From: Undibacterium parvum
GTDB taxonomy: Bacteria; Pseudomonadota; Gammaproteobacteria; Burkholderiales; Burkholderiaceae_D
DNA: 64,000 bases
Direction: 5' to 3'
Assembly: GCF_003955735.1 (NCBI RefSeq)
Contig: NZ_CP034464.1
Location: forward strand, 3,720,001 to 3,784,000
Shown one piece after another: positions 55,532 through 64,000 of this stretch (the stretch's first letter is position 1; every line of letters starts with the position of its first letter). A program made the translations under genes and the position numbers. The notes under the pieces were generated by a model, which saw nothing but the letters and a program-made list of their open reading frames with translations, ran no database searches and was not told the DNA's origin.

Positions 55532-56290
55532 ATGCAAATTCAAAATAATGTTTTCATCATTACTGGTGGCGCTTCGGGCCTGGGCGCAGCAACCGCGCGC
55601 ATGATCGTTGCCAATGGCGGTAAAGTGGTATTGGCCGATGTGCAAGTTGAACAAGGTGAGAAGTTGGCAGCCGAACTAGGCGCACAATTTATCAAATGCG
55701 ATGTCACTTCAGAAACTGATGGCAAAGCGGCAGTCGACGCCGCGATCTCTATGGGAACTCTGCGTGGCTTGATTAATTGCGCTGGAGTTGCACCTGCGAT
55801 TAAAACAGTCGGCAAAGATGGAGCACATCCTTTAGAAATTTTCCAGCGTACCGTGAATATCAACCTGGTTGGCACCTTCAATATGGCGCGACTGGCCGCT
55901 GAAGCTATGGGTAAAACCGAGGCGAGCAGCGATAACGAACGCGGCATCATTATTAACACCGCTTCGGTAGCTGCGTATGACGGACAAATGGGACAGGCTG
56001 CTTATGCCTCATCCAAGGCAGCGGTGGTTGGTTTGACCTTGCCTATGGCACGCGACCTCTCTCGCAACGGTATTCGCGTGATGACCATTGCTCCGGGTAT
56101 CTTTGAAACCCCTATGTTGTTGGGTATGCCACAGGAAGTACAAGATGCTTTAGGTAAGATGGTGCCGTTCCCATCGCGCCTAGGTAAGCCGGATGAGTAT
56201 GCGCATCTCGCCAAAGCCATAATAGAAAACGTTATGCTCAATGGTGAGACCATACGTCTTGATGGTGCTATACGCATGCAGGCAAAATAA
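55532..56290 (+). CDS. Short-chain dehydrogenase, 3-hydroxyacyl-CoA dehydrogenase type (HSD17B10-like)
   Basis: This NAD-dependent SDR enzyme of 252 residues starts at ATG 55532 (AAGAGATGG upstream). The Rossmann motif is TGGASGLGAATARMI (about residues 11-25), the NNAG-equivalent is NCAGVAPA, and the catalytic tetrad includes the Ser in NTASVAAYDG and YASSK (Tyr and Lys). The C-terminus (PSRLGKPDEYAHLAKAIIEN and ETIRLDGAIRM) is typical of type-2 3-hydroxyacyl-CoA dehydrogenases, which act in isoleucine and fatty-acid breakdown. LiuR-like palindromes upstream support that. It is monocistronic and ends at a terminator. Confidence 0.9.
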   Translation: MQIQNNVFIITGGASGLGAATARMIVANGGKVVLADVQVEQGEKLAAELGAQFIKCDVTSETDGKAAVDAAISMGTLRGLINCAGVAPAIKTVGKDGAHPLEIFQRTVNINLVGTFNMARLAAEAMGKTEASSDNERGIIINTASVAAYDGQMGQAAYASSKAAVVGLTLPMARDLSRNGIRVMTIAPGIFETPMLLGMPQEVQDALGKMVPFPSRLGKPDEYAHLAKAIIENVMLNGETIRLDGAIRMQAK

Positions 56291-56366
56291 ATTATGTTGT
56301 AATTTGTCATGTAAGCGGGAAAATCACATCTTGTAACATGACATTTTTATAGCGTGCTTATACACT

Positions 56367-56396
56367 AGGGCAGACAGCATGTTTGCCCTTTTTTAT
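56367..56396 (+). terminator. Intrinsic terminator after the dehydrogenase gene
   Basis: The stem AGGGCAGAC / GTTTGCCCT (one G-T) with loop AGCAT and a T-run, 77 bp after the stop. Confidence 0.8.
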
Positions 56397-56407
56397 TTGT
56401 AGGCTAG

Positions 56408-57577
56408 ATGAGAAATAATACTAAAACTGGATTGATACTGACTGGTGGTGGCGCCAGAGCCGCCTACCAAGTGGGGGTATTGAAAGCGATCTCCGCGATT
56501 TTGCTGGAAGAAGGATGGAACGAACAAGATAATCCTTTCGGTATTATTTGCGGCACCTCGGCAGGGGCAATCAATGCCACCGCGCTGGCTTGTCGTTGTG
56601 ATCATTTTAAAGAAGCGGTCTCTAGCATAGTTCACGTCTGGGAAAATTTTGAGGCAGCCCAGGTGTATCGTGCCGACTCAATAGGAGTCATTCGTTCCGG
56701 TGCCAGATGGTTGTCGCTAATGTCTTTTGGTTGGTTGCTCAATAAATGGAGAAAAACCCCACCGACTTCACTCTTGAATAATGCACCGCTGTCCGAGTTG
56801 TTGACCCGCTTGTTAGATTTGGATAGGTTAGATCAAACGCTGGCCAAAGGCGCGCTGCATGCTCTCGCCGTGACGGCTTCTTCGTATACCGCTGGTCATC
56901 ATTTAACCTTCTACCAGACCCTCGCTGACATAGCCCCCTGGGTTAGATCGCAAAGACTGTCGCAAAGAGATTTTATTGGCGTGCAACATCTAATGGCGTC
57001 TTCGGCAATACCGTTTATTTTCCCCTCGGTGCCGCTCAACTGGGGCGGGCGTTTAGAATATTGTGGCGATGGCTCTATGCGCCAGTTAGCGCCTATTTCA
57101 CCTGCCATCCATTTGGGTGCTGAGAATGTTTTAATTATCGGAGCCGGGCGCTTAAGCGAACCGCCAAGGCAGCAAACAGAAAGCGCACAGTATCCAAGTT
57201 TCGCGCAAATTGCCGGCCACGCTATGGCCAGTATTTTTCTCGATAGTCTTGCTGTCGATATTGAAAGACTTACTCGTATAAATAAAACTTTATCCATGTT
57301 ACCGCCCGAGTACCTAGAGAAAACCCCTTTAAAACCAGTTAAATTACTAGTGATCGCGCCTTCCGAGCGGTTGGATGAGATCGCCAGTCGTCACATTAAT
57401 AGTTTGCCATTGCCGGTAAGGGCAATGCTGGGTGGGATAGGCGCCACTGAGGTACGCGGCGCTGGATTGGCGTCGTATTTGCTTTTTGAAGCTAGTTACA
57501 CCCGCGAATTAATAGCCTTGGGTGAAAAAGATACCTGGGCTAATCGACAGGACGTCTGCGATTTTTTTCGAGAATAG
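56408..57577 (+). CDS. Patatin-like phospholipase
   Basis: The 389-residue cytoplasmic-type protein has the patatin acyl-hydrolase signature: oxyanion loop TGGGARAAYQVGVLKA near residue 13, nucleophile elbow GTSAGAIN (Ser about residue 45) and the catalytic Asp in YCGDGSMRQ (DG-S rather than DG-G/A). No signal peptide is present. It presumably hydrolyses acyl esters of phospholipids. It follows the HSD-type gene after a terminator, so it is a separate unit. Confidence 0.9.
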   Translation: MRNNTKTGLILTGGGARAAYQVGVLKAISAILLEEGWNEQDNPFGIICGTSAGAINATALACRCDHFKEAVSSIVHVWENFEAAQVYRADSIGVIRSGARWLSLMSFGWLLNKWRKTPPTSLLNNAPLSELLTRLLDLDRLDQTLAKGALHALAVTASSYTAGHHLTFYQTLADIAPWVRSQRLSQRDFIGVQHLMASSAIPFIFPSVPLNWGGRLEYCGDGSMRQLAPISPAIHLGAENVLIIGAGRLSEPPRQQTESAQYPSFAQIAGHAMASIFLDSLAVDIERLTRINKTLSMLPPEYLEKTPLKPVKLLVIAPSERLDEIASRHINSLPLPVRAMLGGIGATEVRGAGLASYLLFEASYTRELIALGEKDTWANRQDVCDFFRE

Positions 57578-57683
57578 ATAAAAGTGGCCTTAAAAAAATG
57601 CTTTTCTCGGCCGGAACTTGATTCCTCGCTGTCAAAACGTTACCCTATGCGGCTTTTCGTAACTTTTGCAATTGAATTTAACT

Positions 57684-58061
57684 ATGACTAAACCTATGGT
57701 TTTAAGAAAATGGACTGCATTTTTATTGTTGTTACTGTTTTCGGCAGCGGTTTTTTCTAAACAGTTACTTAGTTTTGATGCTATCTCTGTTCATGATTTG
57801 CCACCGGAGGCACGAACAACGCTAATGCTGATAAAAAGCGATGGCCCGTTTCCTTATTCACAAGACGGAAAAGTTTTCGGAAATTATGAGTCAAATCTGC
57901 CCAAGCAGAAGCGTGGTTATTATCATGAATATACCGTCAAAACACCGCGGGCGAAAAATCGAGGTGCACGGCGCATTATTGCTGGCGGGAACGCAAAATT
58001 CGATAGTGAATATTATTACACGGATGATCACTATGAGAGTTTTCGAAAAATATATGAGTAA
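57684..58061 (+). CDS. Secreted guanyl-specific ribonuclease, barnase/RNase N1-T1 family
   Basis: The ATG at 57684 gives a basic N-terminus and signal peptide (MVLRKWTAFLLLLLFSAAVF); ATG 57696 or a TTG at 57666 are alternatives. The 125-residue protein ends in a microbial RNase domain. All three catalytic positions of barnase are recognisable: Glu in YYHEYTVKTP, Arg in GARRIIAGG, His in DDHYESFRKIY. It should cut RNA after guanine in the periplasm or outside. A barstar-type inhibitor gene follows 36 bp downstream, so this is a two-gene toxic RNase/immunity unit. Confidence 0.88.
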   Translation: MTKPMVLRKWTAFLLLLLFSAAVFSKQLLSFDAISVHDLPPEARTTLMLIKSDGPFPYSQDGKVFGNYESNLPKQKRGYYHEYTVKTPRAKNRGARRIIAGGNAKFDSEYYYTDDHYESFRKIYE

Positions 58062-58097
58062 GTGGCATTTTTTCAATTTTATGTGGATAGAGCTTTC

Positions 58098-58526
58098 ATG
58101 GTTATAAATTCGCCAAATGAGGGTGAGGTAAGTTTACTGGAGGCGCTTACTCCGAATCTCGTACAGTCGATACGCGCATTCCGGATACCCGAGTTGCAAG
58201 CTGAGGCGAGTAAATTAGGACAACATTTTTTGTATGCCTATTGCCTAGATGCTGAGACCAAGCAGCAGGTTTTAGGGCGGATCGCAACATCGTTTGGATT
58301 TCCAAAATATGTAGGGAAAAATTTCGACGCCCTGTCGGACTGCCTGACTGATCTCATTTACAAAGCAGGTGCACAGGCGGGATTTGTCGTCGTCTTGGAG
58401 CAGTTGCCGAATACGCCGAAGTTTGACAAGGAAGCACGTGAGACCTTGCTCGATGTTTTTCGGGATGCGGCGGAATTTTGGGCAGATAAAAAAATTGCTT
58501 TTAGAGTATTTTATTCTTTTCAGTAG
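58098..58526 (+). CDS. Barstar family ribonuclease inhibitor
   Basis: The 142-residue protein has a barstar-type domain in its C-terminal two-thirds: LYAYCLDAETKQQVLGRIAT, FPKYVGKNFDALSDCLTDLI (the barnase-binding helix region, with the conserved Asp) and FVVVLEQLPNTPKFDKEARE. The start at ATG 58098 fits homologue length as I recall it; a GTG at 58062 directly after the RNase stop is a possible alternative. It would neutralise the secreted RNase before export. It carries an N-terminal extension of about 50 residues relative to the 90-residue barstar. Confidence 0.88.
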   Translation: MVINSPNEGEVSLLEALTPNLVQSIRAFRIPELQAEASKLGQHFLYAYCLDAETKQQVLGRIATSFGFPKYVGKNFDALSDCLTDLIYKAGAQAGFVVVLEQLPNTPKFDKEARETLLDVFRDAAEFWADKKIAFRVFYSFQ

Positions 58527-58616
58527 ACTTCAAATCCTTAGATGATTAGTTGCTAATAACTTAAATGCAGGCATTTTTATTTGGGACTTGGGTCGCTACA
58601 CAGGTACAATGCGGCA

Positions 58617-59234
58617 ATGAAAAGGATAGTCATATTAATTTCTGGTCGAGGCAGCAATATGCAAGCTATCGTCCAGACTGCAAAAAAAGAACATTGGTCG
58701 GCAGAAATCGTCGCCGTGATTAGCAATCGTAGTGATGCCGCTGGATTGGAATATGCCGCCAGTATGGGCATCCCTACTTCAGTAGTGATTAGTAAAAACT
58801 TCCCCACCCGCGAAGCATTTGATGCAGTGCTTCAAACCGAAATAGACCGTTACTCCCCCGATCTTGTCGTATTAGCTGGTTTTATGCGCATCTTGAGTGC
58901 AGGTTTCGTAGAGCATTACACGAATCGCATGATGAATATTCACCCCTCATTACTACCTAGTTTTGTTGGCGTAAAGACGCATAAGCAGGCACTTGATGCG
59001 GGTGTCAAAGTTCATGGCGTAACTGTACATTTCGTCACGCCTGAGTTAGACCATGGTCCAATAATTGATCAGCTGGCGGTCAGAATATTAAGCACTGACG
59101 ATGAAGAGAGTTTGTCGCAACGATTATTGATACAGGAGCATATAGTTTACCCGAGAGCCGTTCGTTGGTTCGTTGAGGGGAAATTAAAAGTGAATGGCAA
59201 TCGCGTCGATGTAGATGCTGATTTAACAAACTAA
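58617..59234 (+). CDS. purN: Phosphoribosylglycinamide formyltransferase (folate-dependent)
   Basis: PurN transfers a formyl group from 10-formyl-THF to GAR in purine synthesis. The 205-residue protein begins MKRIVILISGRGSNMQAIV and has the catalytic segment MNIHPSLLPSFVGVKTHKQA (Asn-Ile-His) and the formyl-binding region VHFVTPELDHGPIIDQ (catalytic Asp). The genome thus has both PurN and PurT (19.3 kb). It is the first of three co-directional genes with the RsmB-type methyltransferase 36 bp downstream. Confidence 0.96.
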   Translation: MKRIVILISGRGSNMQAIVQTAKKEHWSAEIVAVISNRSDAAGLEYAASMGIPTSVVISKNFPTREAFDAVLQTEIDRYSPDLVVLAGFMRILSAGFVEHYTNRMMNIHPSLLPSFVGVKTHKQALDAGVKVHGVTVHFVTPELDHGPIIDQLAVRILSTDDEESLSQRLLIQEHIVYPRAVRWFVEGKLKVNGNRVDVDADLTN

Positions 59235-59270
59235 AGAACGAACTAAAGTACTAACTAAGAAAGAAATAGA

Positions 59271-60563
59271 ATGAGATTACCTCCAGCAATTGTCGGTCAT
59301 ACCGAAGAAGTTTTGCGCGAAATTTTGCGATTCACCGGTCCTGCTGATGGAACCTTATCGCGCTATTTCCGCGAACACCCACGCCTCGGTGGACGGGAGC
59401 GCGGCGTGATCGCCGAAGCAATCTACGGCTTATTGCGTAATAAAAGCGTATTCACCAGTTTTTCCGAGTCTGGTTACGGCTCTCCCATGCGCCGCCTTAC
59501 TTTGTTGGGCTTGGCTGATGCCGCTGGTGTAGATGCTTTGGGCGGTTTAAGTGACGATGAGATCGCTTGGTTAGAGCGCGTAATGCTAATCGATCGCAGC
59601 CATCTACCGGTTGCAATGAAATCGAATATGCCGGACTGGCTGTGGCAAAAACTGGTAGGAAAATATGGTGAGCTCGAAGCCTTGCAATTGGCAGAGTCTC
59701 TCAATACGCCAGCAGCTCTCGATTTAAGGGTAAATACTCTAAAAGGTAATCGTGATGAGGTAGTTAGTGTTTTGGCGCAGGCGCCGATTGTGGCGGAACC
59801 TACGCCGTATTCATCAACGGGTTTACGTGTCATCAAAAAACCGTCAATACAAAATCTTCCCTTGTTCAAGGATGGCACGATAGAGGTTCAAGATGAGGGT
59901 AGTCAACTTCTTGCGCAATTGTTAGGCGCTAAGCGTGGTGAAATGGTTGCCGATTTTTGTGCTGGCGCTGGTGGGAAAACATTGGCGCTTGGAGCGTTTA
60001 TGCGCAATACAGGACGCTTATATGCGTTCGATATTTCTGAGAAGCGTTTAGCCAGATTAAAGCCACGCCTGGCGCGCAGTGGCCTATCAAATGTACATCC
60101 TGTACTCATTGCGCATGAGCGCGATGCTAAGGTGAAGCGATTGGCTGGTAAGCTTGATCGAGTATTGGTAGATGCTCCTTGTAGTGGTTTAGGTACGCTT
60201 AGACGCAATCCCGATGTCAAGTGGCGCCAAACTCAAGCTGGTGTCGTTGAGCTCAACGTGAAGCAGGCCGCAATACTTGATAGTGCGGCACGTCTGGTAA
60301 AGGCGGGCGGTCGCTTGGTCTATGCTACTTGCAGCGTTTTAGATGAAGAGAACGATGATATTGTGCAGGCGTTTTTGTTAGCACATCCAGACTTTAAGTT
60401 AGTTCCTGCTTCACAAGTACTGTCCGAGCAAAAGATCACTCTTGAAATGGGTGATTACCTAAAACTCCTCCCACACCGTCATCAAACAGATGGTTTTTTC
60501 GCTGCAATCATGCAAAGAGATAGCTTGGTAGCAGCTGTCGCAGCCGCCCCACTTGATGAATAA
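59271..60563 (+). CDS. RsmB/NOP family class I SAM-dependent RNA methyltransferase
   Basis: This is a 430-residue RNA (cytosine-5) methyltransferase of the RsmB/NOP2 family. Motif I is VADFCAGAGGKTLALGAFM, the two catalytic cysteines sit in VDAPCSGLGTLRRNPDVKW and LVYATCSVLDEEN. The N-terminal part is a helical domain unlike the NusB domain of E. coli RsmB, so I do not assign rsmB; RsmF-like or a distinct rRNA/tRNA m5C enzyme is possible. It is in a run purN, this gene, then mscS (21-bp gap). Confidence 0.9.
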   Translation: MRLPPAIVGHTEEVLREILRFTGPADGTLSRYFREHPRLGGRERGVIAEAIYGLLRNKSVFTSFSESGYGSPMRRLTLLGLADAAGVDALGGLSDDEIAWLERVMLIDRSHLPVAMKSNMPDWLWQKLVGKYGELEALQLAESLNTPAALDLRVNTLKGNRDEVVSVLAQAPIVAEPTPYSSTGLRVIKKPSIQNLPLFKDGTIEVQDEGSQLLAQLLGAKRGEMVADFCAGAGGKTLALGAFMRNTGRLYAFDISEKRLARLKPRLARSGLSNVHPVLIAHERDAKVKRLAGKLDRVLVDAPCSGLGTLRRNPDVKWRQTQAGVVELNVKQAAILDSAARLVKAGGRLVYATCSVLDEENDDIVQAFLLAHPDFKLVPASQVLSEQKITLEMGDYLKLLPHRHQTDGFFAAIMQRDSLVAAVAAAPLDE

Positions 60564-60584
60564 GCTAATTTAAATATTTTTTTT

Positions 60585-61880
60585 ATGAGTACACCTTTGC
60601 TAGCAAAGCTACTTTCTGATTTGGTGGATGATCTACAAAGCCCAACTATCCTATGGCAAGTTGGGACCGTTATCATTTGTTGCGTATTAGCTTTGCTTGT
60701 TTCTCGGCAAGTGAGGCAGTTATTTTCTTCGGTCAGCTCATCCTCTGACGTCATAAAACTAGGGGTGGAGAGCTTCTCTCCTGTCCTGTTCCCTGGTTTT
60801 TGTTTGATATTTATCTTAATCGCAAAGGCGATACTTGGGAAATGGCAGCATACCAATTTGTTGAGCTTGCTTTTCCCAATTATTGGCTCCTTTGCATTAG
60901 TTCGCTTCGTCCTATATGTGGTCAGACGTACATTCGCAAAAGATGGCACGATAGGACGGGTTCTCGCGCTATTTGAAAAAGTATTCATTGGCTTAGTTGT
61001 CCTAGGCGTTACCCTCTATTTTACTGGTTTATGGCAGGAGCTCTCTTCTGCACTTGATGATATCGTGCTCCCCATAGGCCGTAATAAAATTTCTATTTTG
61101 GAGATTTTGCAGGCAATTGCCTCAGTGATCGTTACCTTGGTCGTCGCGATGTGGGCGAGTGCAGCCTTAGAAGCTCGTTTGATGTTGCTGCCACGTATGC
61201 ACATCTCTCTCAAAGTGGTTTTTTCCAGACTTGGGCGTGGTGTTCTGATACTCGTGGCGATATTGGCCAGTCTTACTATGGTCGGAATTGATTTGACCGT
61301 ATTGTCTGTTTTTGGTGGCGCTTTAGGGGTTGGTCTAGGGCTAGGTTTGCAGAAGATAACCAGTAGTTATATCTCTGGATTTATAATTTTGCTTGACCGT
61401 AGCGTTTCTATAGGCGACCTAGTTTCGGTTGATAAATTCAACGGAGAAATTACTGATATTAAGACGCGCTACACCGTACTCAAAGGAATGGATGGCGGTG
61501 AGTCTATTATCCCAAATGAAATGTTGGTGTCGAATCCGGTGCAGAATTTTTCACTGACAGATCGTTCTGTCGTGATGACAACTGATCTTACTGTTGCGTA
61601 TAAAACTGATTTAGAAGCTCTCCTTCCTTTGTTGGCCGAAGCTGCCGCCAGTGTCAGTAGGGTTCTGACTGAAAATGGACCATCTGCATATCTCGTCAAA
61701 TTTGGTGCCGATGGTTTGGAATTAAGAGTGGGTTTTTGGATAGCAGACCCAGAAAATGGTCGTACCAACGTACTTTCGGACGTTAATCGTGCAATTTGGA
61801 AAATGTTGCAAAGTCATAAAATCGAATTGCCGTATCCACAACGAGTCCTTACTATGAGTGATGCTGTAGGTAAAATTTAA
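60585..61880 (+). CDS. Mechanosensitive ion channel, MscS family
   Basis: The 431-residue membrane protein has about five hydrophobic helices and then the MscS core: pore helix LSVFGGALGVGLGLGLQKI with Ala/Gly packing, and the beta domain start SGFIILLDRSVSIGDLVSV. A C-terminal alpha/beta domain follows. It opens under osmotic downshock. Being longer than E. coli MscS (286), it carries an N-terminal extra membrane domain. It is 21 bp downstream of the methyltransferase gene. Confidence 0.92.
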   Translation: MSTPLLAKLLSDLVDDLQSPTILWQVGTVIICCVLALLVSRQVRQLFSSVSSSSDVIKLGVESFSPVLFPGFCLIFILIAKAILGKWQHTNLLSLLFPIIGSFALVRFVLYVVRRTFAKDGTIGRVLALFEKVFIGLVVLGVTLYFTGLWQELSSALDDIVLPIGRNKISILEILQAIASVIVTLVVAMWASAALEARLMLLPRMHISLKVVFSRLGRGVLILVAILASLTMVGIDLTVLSVFGGALGVGLGLGLQKITSSYISGFIILLDRSVSIGDLVSVDKFNGEITDIKTRYTVLKGMDGGESIIPNEMLVSNPVQNFSLTDRSVVMTTDLTVAYKTDLEALLPLLAEAAASVSRVLTENGPSAYLVKFGADGLELRVGFWIADPENGRTNVLSDVNRAIWKMLQSHKIELPYPQRVLTMSDAVGKI

Positions 61881-61965
61881 AGGTCGTTTGAAAAAAAGCG
61901 TACAATGCTAGGGGAAATATTCTAATTTTCAGCATGCTATTTGCAGAGGATGAGATTGTAAGCCA

Positions 61966-63195
61966 GTGATTAACTATGGAGCATATGTTATTTTGAGTAC
62001 TATTATTGATACTGTAATTGATTTTTTATCTAATGGCGTCACAAGAGCGACTGGTTGGCAGGTGTTCGCTTTTACTATGCTGGTCACCCATATTACTATT
62101 GCGAGTGTAACAATTTTTTTGCATCGCTGCCAAGCCCATCGTGCCCTGGAGTTGCATGCAATTCCAAGTCATTTTTTTAGATTTTGGCTATGGCTGACTA
62201 CCGGGCAAGTTACCAAGGAGTGGGCTGCCATACATCGCAAACATCATGCAAAATGCGAGACTGAGGAGGATCCTCATAGCCCTGTAACGCGCGGTATTAA
62301 AAAAGTATTGTTGGAAGGCGCTGAGTTATATCGTGCCGAGTCGAAAAATCTTGAAACCATGCAAAAATATGGTCATGGTACTCCCGATGACTGGATCGAG
62401 CGAAAACTCTACACGGGGCGTAGCTGGATGGGAATCGTTCTTATGCTTTTCATCGATATTCTTTTATTTGGAGTGCTTGGAGTAAGCGTTTGGGCAGTTC
62501 AGATGTTGTGGATTCCAGTAACCGCTGCCGGGATTATTAATGGTATCGGGCACTATTGGGGCTATCGCAATTATGATTGTGTTGACGCATCAACAAATAT
62601 TGTTCCATTTGGGATATTGATTGGTGGCGAGGAGCTACATAATAATCATCATACATTTGGAACCTCCGCTAAGTTATCTTCGAAGTGGTATGAATTTGAT
62701 ATCGGTTGGATGTATATTCGTTGCATGGAAATAATTGGTTTAGCAAAAGTTAGAAAATTGGCCCCTGAACCAAAATTTGCGGAAATCAAAGCGGTTATAG
62801 ATATGGAAACTTTGCAGGCGGTTATCACAAATCGCTATGATGTAATGGCCAAATATACAAAGTCGTTGCGCAGAGCATGGCGCGATGAATTGGATCAGTT
62901 AAGAGAAAAAGCGCTTTTTGAAGCCGGTTTTTTAAAGTCAGCAAAAAAGTTATTGCAGCGTGAACCGAGCAAGTTAGAGGCTCCACAAAAACAGCAATTG
63001 TCTGAATTGCTTGCCCATAGCAATGCGCTAAAAACTATGCATGAGATGCGCGTTGAGTTGGGCTTTATTTGGGAGCGCTCCACGGTTAGTCGCGAGCAAT
63101 TGGTTCAGCAATTGCAAGACTGGTGTGTTAGGGCAGAAGCATCAGGTATTCAAACCTTGCACGATTTTTCGCGTAGATTACGAAGTTACGCATAG
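61966..63195 (+). CDS. Acyl-lipid/acyl-CoA fatty acid desaturase
   Basis: This membrane di-iron desaturase of 409 residues has three His boxes: HRCQAHR (box 1), HRKHHA (box 2) and HNNHHTF (box 3). It starts with GTG at 61966 (AGAGGATGAG 12 bp upstream); the exact start is uncertain. About four hydrophobic segments surround the boxes. It is longer than many bacterial desaturases, with a C-terminal helical tail of about 120 residues (LREKALFEAGFLKSAKKLLQ). It would introduce a double bond, probably Delta-9, into membrane acyl chains, a cold or membrane-fluidity response. A terminator follows. Confidence 0.88.
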   Translation: MINYGAYVILSTIIDTVIDFLSNGVTRATGWQVFAFTMLVTHITIASVTIFLHRCQAHRALELHAIPSHFFRFWLWLTTGQVTKEWAAIHRKHHAKCETEEDPHSPVTRGIKKVLLEGAELYRAESKNLETMQKYGHGTPDDWIERKLYTGRSWMGIVLMLFIDILLFGVLGVSVWAVQMLWIPVTAAGIINGIGHYWGYRNYDCVDASTNIVPFGILIGGEELHNNHHTFGTSAKLSSKWYEFDIGWMYIRCMEIIGLAKVRKLAPEPKFAEIKAVIDMETLQAVITNRYDVMAKYTKSLRRAWRDELDQLREKALFEAGFLKSAKKLLQREPSKLEAPQKQQLSELLAHSNALKTMHEMRVELGFIWERSTVSREQLVQQLQDWCVRAEASGIQTLHDFSRRLRSYA

Positions 63196-63217
63196 TGAAT
63201 TAAAATTTTGTATCAGT

Positions 63218-63246
63218 AATGGCGCCTTTCTGGCGCCATTTTTTTA
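63218..63246 (+). terminator. Intrinsic terminator after desaturase gene
   Basis: The perfect stem AATGGCGCC / GGCGCCATT with loop TTTCT and a T-run. Confidence 0.85.
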
Positions 63247-63325
63247 CTGGCTGGTCTACATGAGTATGCAAAACAATGATAAGTATTTCAATGTATGCTG
63301 AAATAAAGAGGCACTGAATAAATAT

Positions 63326-63355
63326 AAAAAAACCCGCTAATCTAGCGGGTTTTTT
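63326..63355 (-). terminator. Intrinsic terminator after rpmG
   Basis: The stem AAAAAACCCGCT / AGCGGGTTTTTT with loop AATCT; on the minus strand it closes the radC-rpmB-rpmG run. Confidence 0.85.
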
Positions 63356-63370
63356 GGGGGGAGCTAAGAT

Positions 63371-63538
63371 TTATTTAATCTTGGTTTCTTTGTAGATAAC
63401 ATGCTTACGAGCCTTAGGATCAAACTTCATGATCTCCATTTTTTCAGGCATAGTGCGCTTGTTTTTTGATGTAGTGTAGAAGTGACCTGTACCAGCAGTC
63501 GATTCTAATTTGATTTTGTCGCGACCAGATTTAGCCAT
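63371..63538 (-). CDS. rpmG: 50S ribosomal protein L33
   Basis: This 55-residue frame begins [20 protein letters not shown], then [20 protein letters not shown] and ends [14 protein letters not shown], the L33 pattern and exact E. coli length. It lacks the CxxC pairs, so it is the zinc-free (C-minus) form. It lies 26 bp downstream of rpmB, the universal pairing. Confidence 0.96.
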   Translation of the reverse strand: MAKSGRDKIKLESTAGTGHFYTTSKNKRTMPEKMEIMKFDPKARKHVIYKETKIK

Positions 63539-63564
63539 GATATTTTCCTAAAAATAGTTTCTGC

Positions 63565-63801
63565 TTAAACTTTTTCGCCGCGAGCACGCATGTCGACTAA
63601 AACGGCATCAATACCGATTTTGTCCACGATACGCAAGCCTGCGTTAGATAAACGAAGGGCTACCCAACGGTTCTCTGATTCGACGAAAAAGCGACGATTT
63701 TGCAGATTTGGCAAAAACCGACGTTTTGTTTTGTTGTTCGCATGGGAAACGTTGTTGCCAACCATTGGCCCCTTCCCAGTAACTTGGCAGACACGCGCCA
63801 T
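63565..63801 (-). CDS. rpmB: 50S ribosomal protein L28
   Basis: The 78-residue protein begins [20 protein letters not shown] and continues [20 protein letters not shown], the conserved L28 signature. It starts at ATG 63801 with AAGGAG upstream. It is followed by rpmG and preceded by radC on the same strand. Confidence 0.97.
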   Translation of the reverse strand: MARVCQVTGKGPMVGNNVSHANNKTKRRFLPNLQNRRFFVESENRWVALRLSNAGLRIVDKIGIDAVLVDMRARGEKV

Positions 63802-63906
63802 GTTCTACTCCTTAATGGTTTCCGAAATTGGAAAAATGAAAGTATAACTAAAATTCTATGAATTATCAATGACTTGCGAAAAACAATTGTGTCATTTGTA
63901 TTTTTA

Positions 63907-63933
63907 AAATTTAACAATTTAATTGTTAAATTT
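63907..63933 (-). terminator. AT-rich hairpin at the radC stop
   Basis: A perfect 11-bp stem AAATTTAACAA / TTGTTAAATTT with a TTTAA loop overlaps the last codons of radC on the minus strand. It is likely a weak terminator separating radC from the ribosomal protein genes. Confidence 0.5.
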
Positions 63934-64000
63934 GCCCATGCTCTGCGAATGAGTAAACGTTTGGGTTCGCAATAATAAAATGATCAAGAACTCGAATATC
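63926..64000 (-). CDS. radC: RadC family protein, C-terminal end (partial)
   Basis: The minus-strand frame from the window edge to the TAA at 63926-63928 reads DIRVLDHFIIANPNVYSFAE followed by HGQI. This is the RadC C-terminus, whose usual end is DIRVLDHxIIA...SFAE-G. RadC is a JAMM/MPN-fold protein of unclear function, once linked to DNA repair. It is upstream of rpmB-rpmG on the same strand, the standard proteobacterial order. Only 24 residues are in the window. Confidence 0.88.
   Translation of the reverse strand, partial: DIRVLDHFIIANPNVYSFAEHGQI

Overview
The window reads as a chromosomal segment of a beta-proteobacterium of the order Burkholderiales, most likely Oxalobacteraceae. This rests on protein character and gene order (zapA followed by 6S RNA; exbB-exbD-lpxK-Trm112-kdsB-adk; paired DUF2844/DUF3443 genes; ccoNOQP-ccoG-ccoH), not on a database match. 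There is no phage, IS element, CRISPR array or rRNA operon. Both edges cut genes: an RND adaptor at the left and radC at the right.

Layout. 0-5 kb: RND multidrug efflux operon (adaptor end, inner-membrane pump, NodT-type outer-membrane lipoprotein). 5-13 kb: rho, trxA, the zapB-like/zapA pair with 6S RNA, an EVE protein, lgt with a LysR regulator, a small cytochrome c and a branched-chain amino acid binding protein. 13-21 kb: tRNA-Leu, DUF2844/DUF3443, NAD synthesis (nadA-nadC facing nadB), purT. 21-30 kb: HU, tRNA-Val, tRNA-Asp, PpiD, then the cbb3 oxidase operon ccoNOQP-ccoG-ccoH and a SafE-like membrane protein, headed by a perfect FNR box. 30-36 kb: a redox/stress signalling block on the minus strand (MASE3-PAS histidine kinase, tandem UspA, CRP/FNR regulator, stand-alone receiver, NarL-type regulator). 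36-47 kb: dbpA, tRNA-fMet, a TPR-GAF-GGDEF diguanylate cyclase, a frameshifted ppnN, cheV, two small orphan genes, sodB and xseA.

47.1-48.6 kb is the most unusual part: a 1.4-kb non-coding array of nine diverged units with a period near 170 bp. Each unit carries a GAGCAG-like block, an IHF-consensus-like site and one or two DnaA-box-like nonamers, at nearly invariant spacing (24 bp and 41 bp) while the rest of the unit has diverged. It looks like a DnaA/IHF-binding locus (datA/DARS-like titration or regulation, or an origin-like element); that function is inference.

48.7-64 kb: exbB-exbD-lpxK-Trm112-kdsB-adk, a frameshifted K+-independent proton-pumping pyrophosphatase (hppA), a short-chain dehydrogenase with LiuR-like palindromes upstream, a patatin-like lipase, a secreted barnase-type RNase with its barstar-type inhibitor, purN, an RsmB/NOP methyltransferase, an MscS channel, a fatty acid desaturase, and radC-rpmB-rpmG. 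Both frameshifts (ppnN and hppA) are single-base losses in poly-G runs, which suggests an assembly error or slippage rather than two decayed genes. A palindromic dispersed repeat occurs three times (8.2, 17.5 and 30.2 kb).
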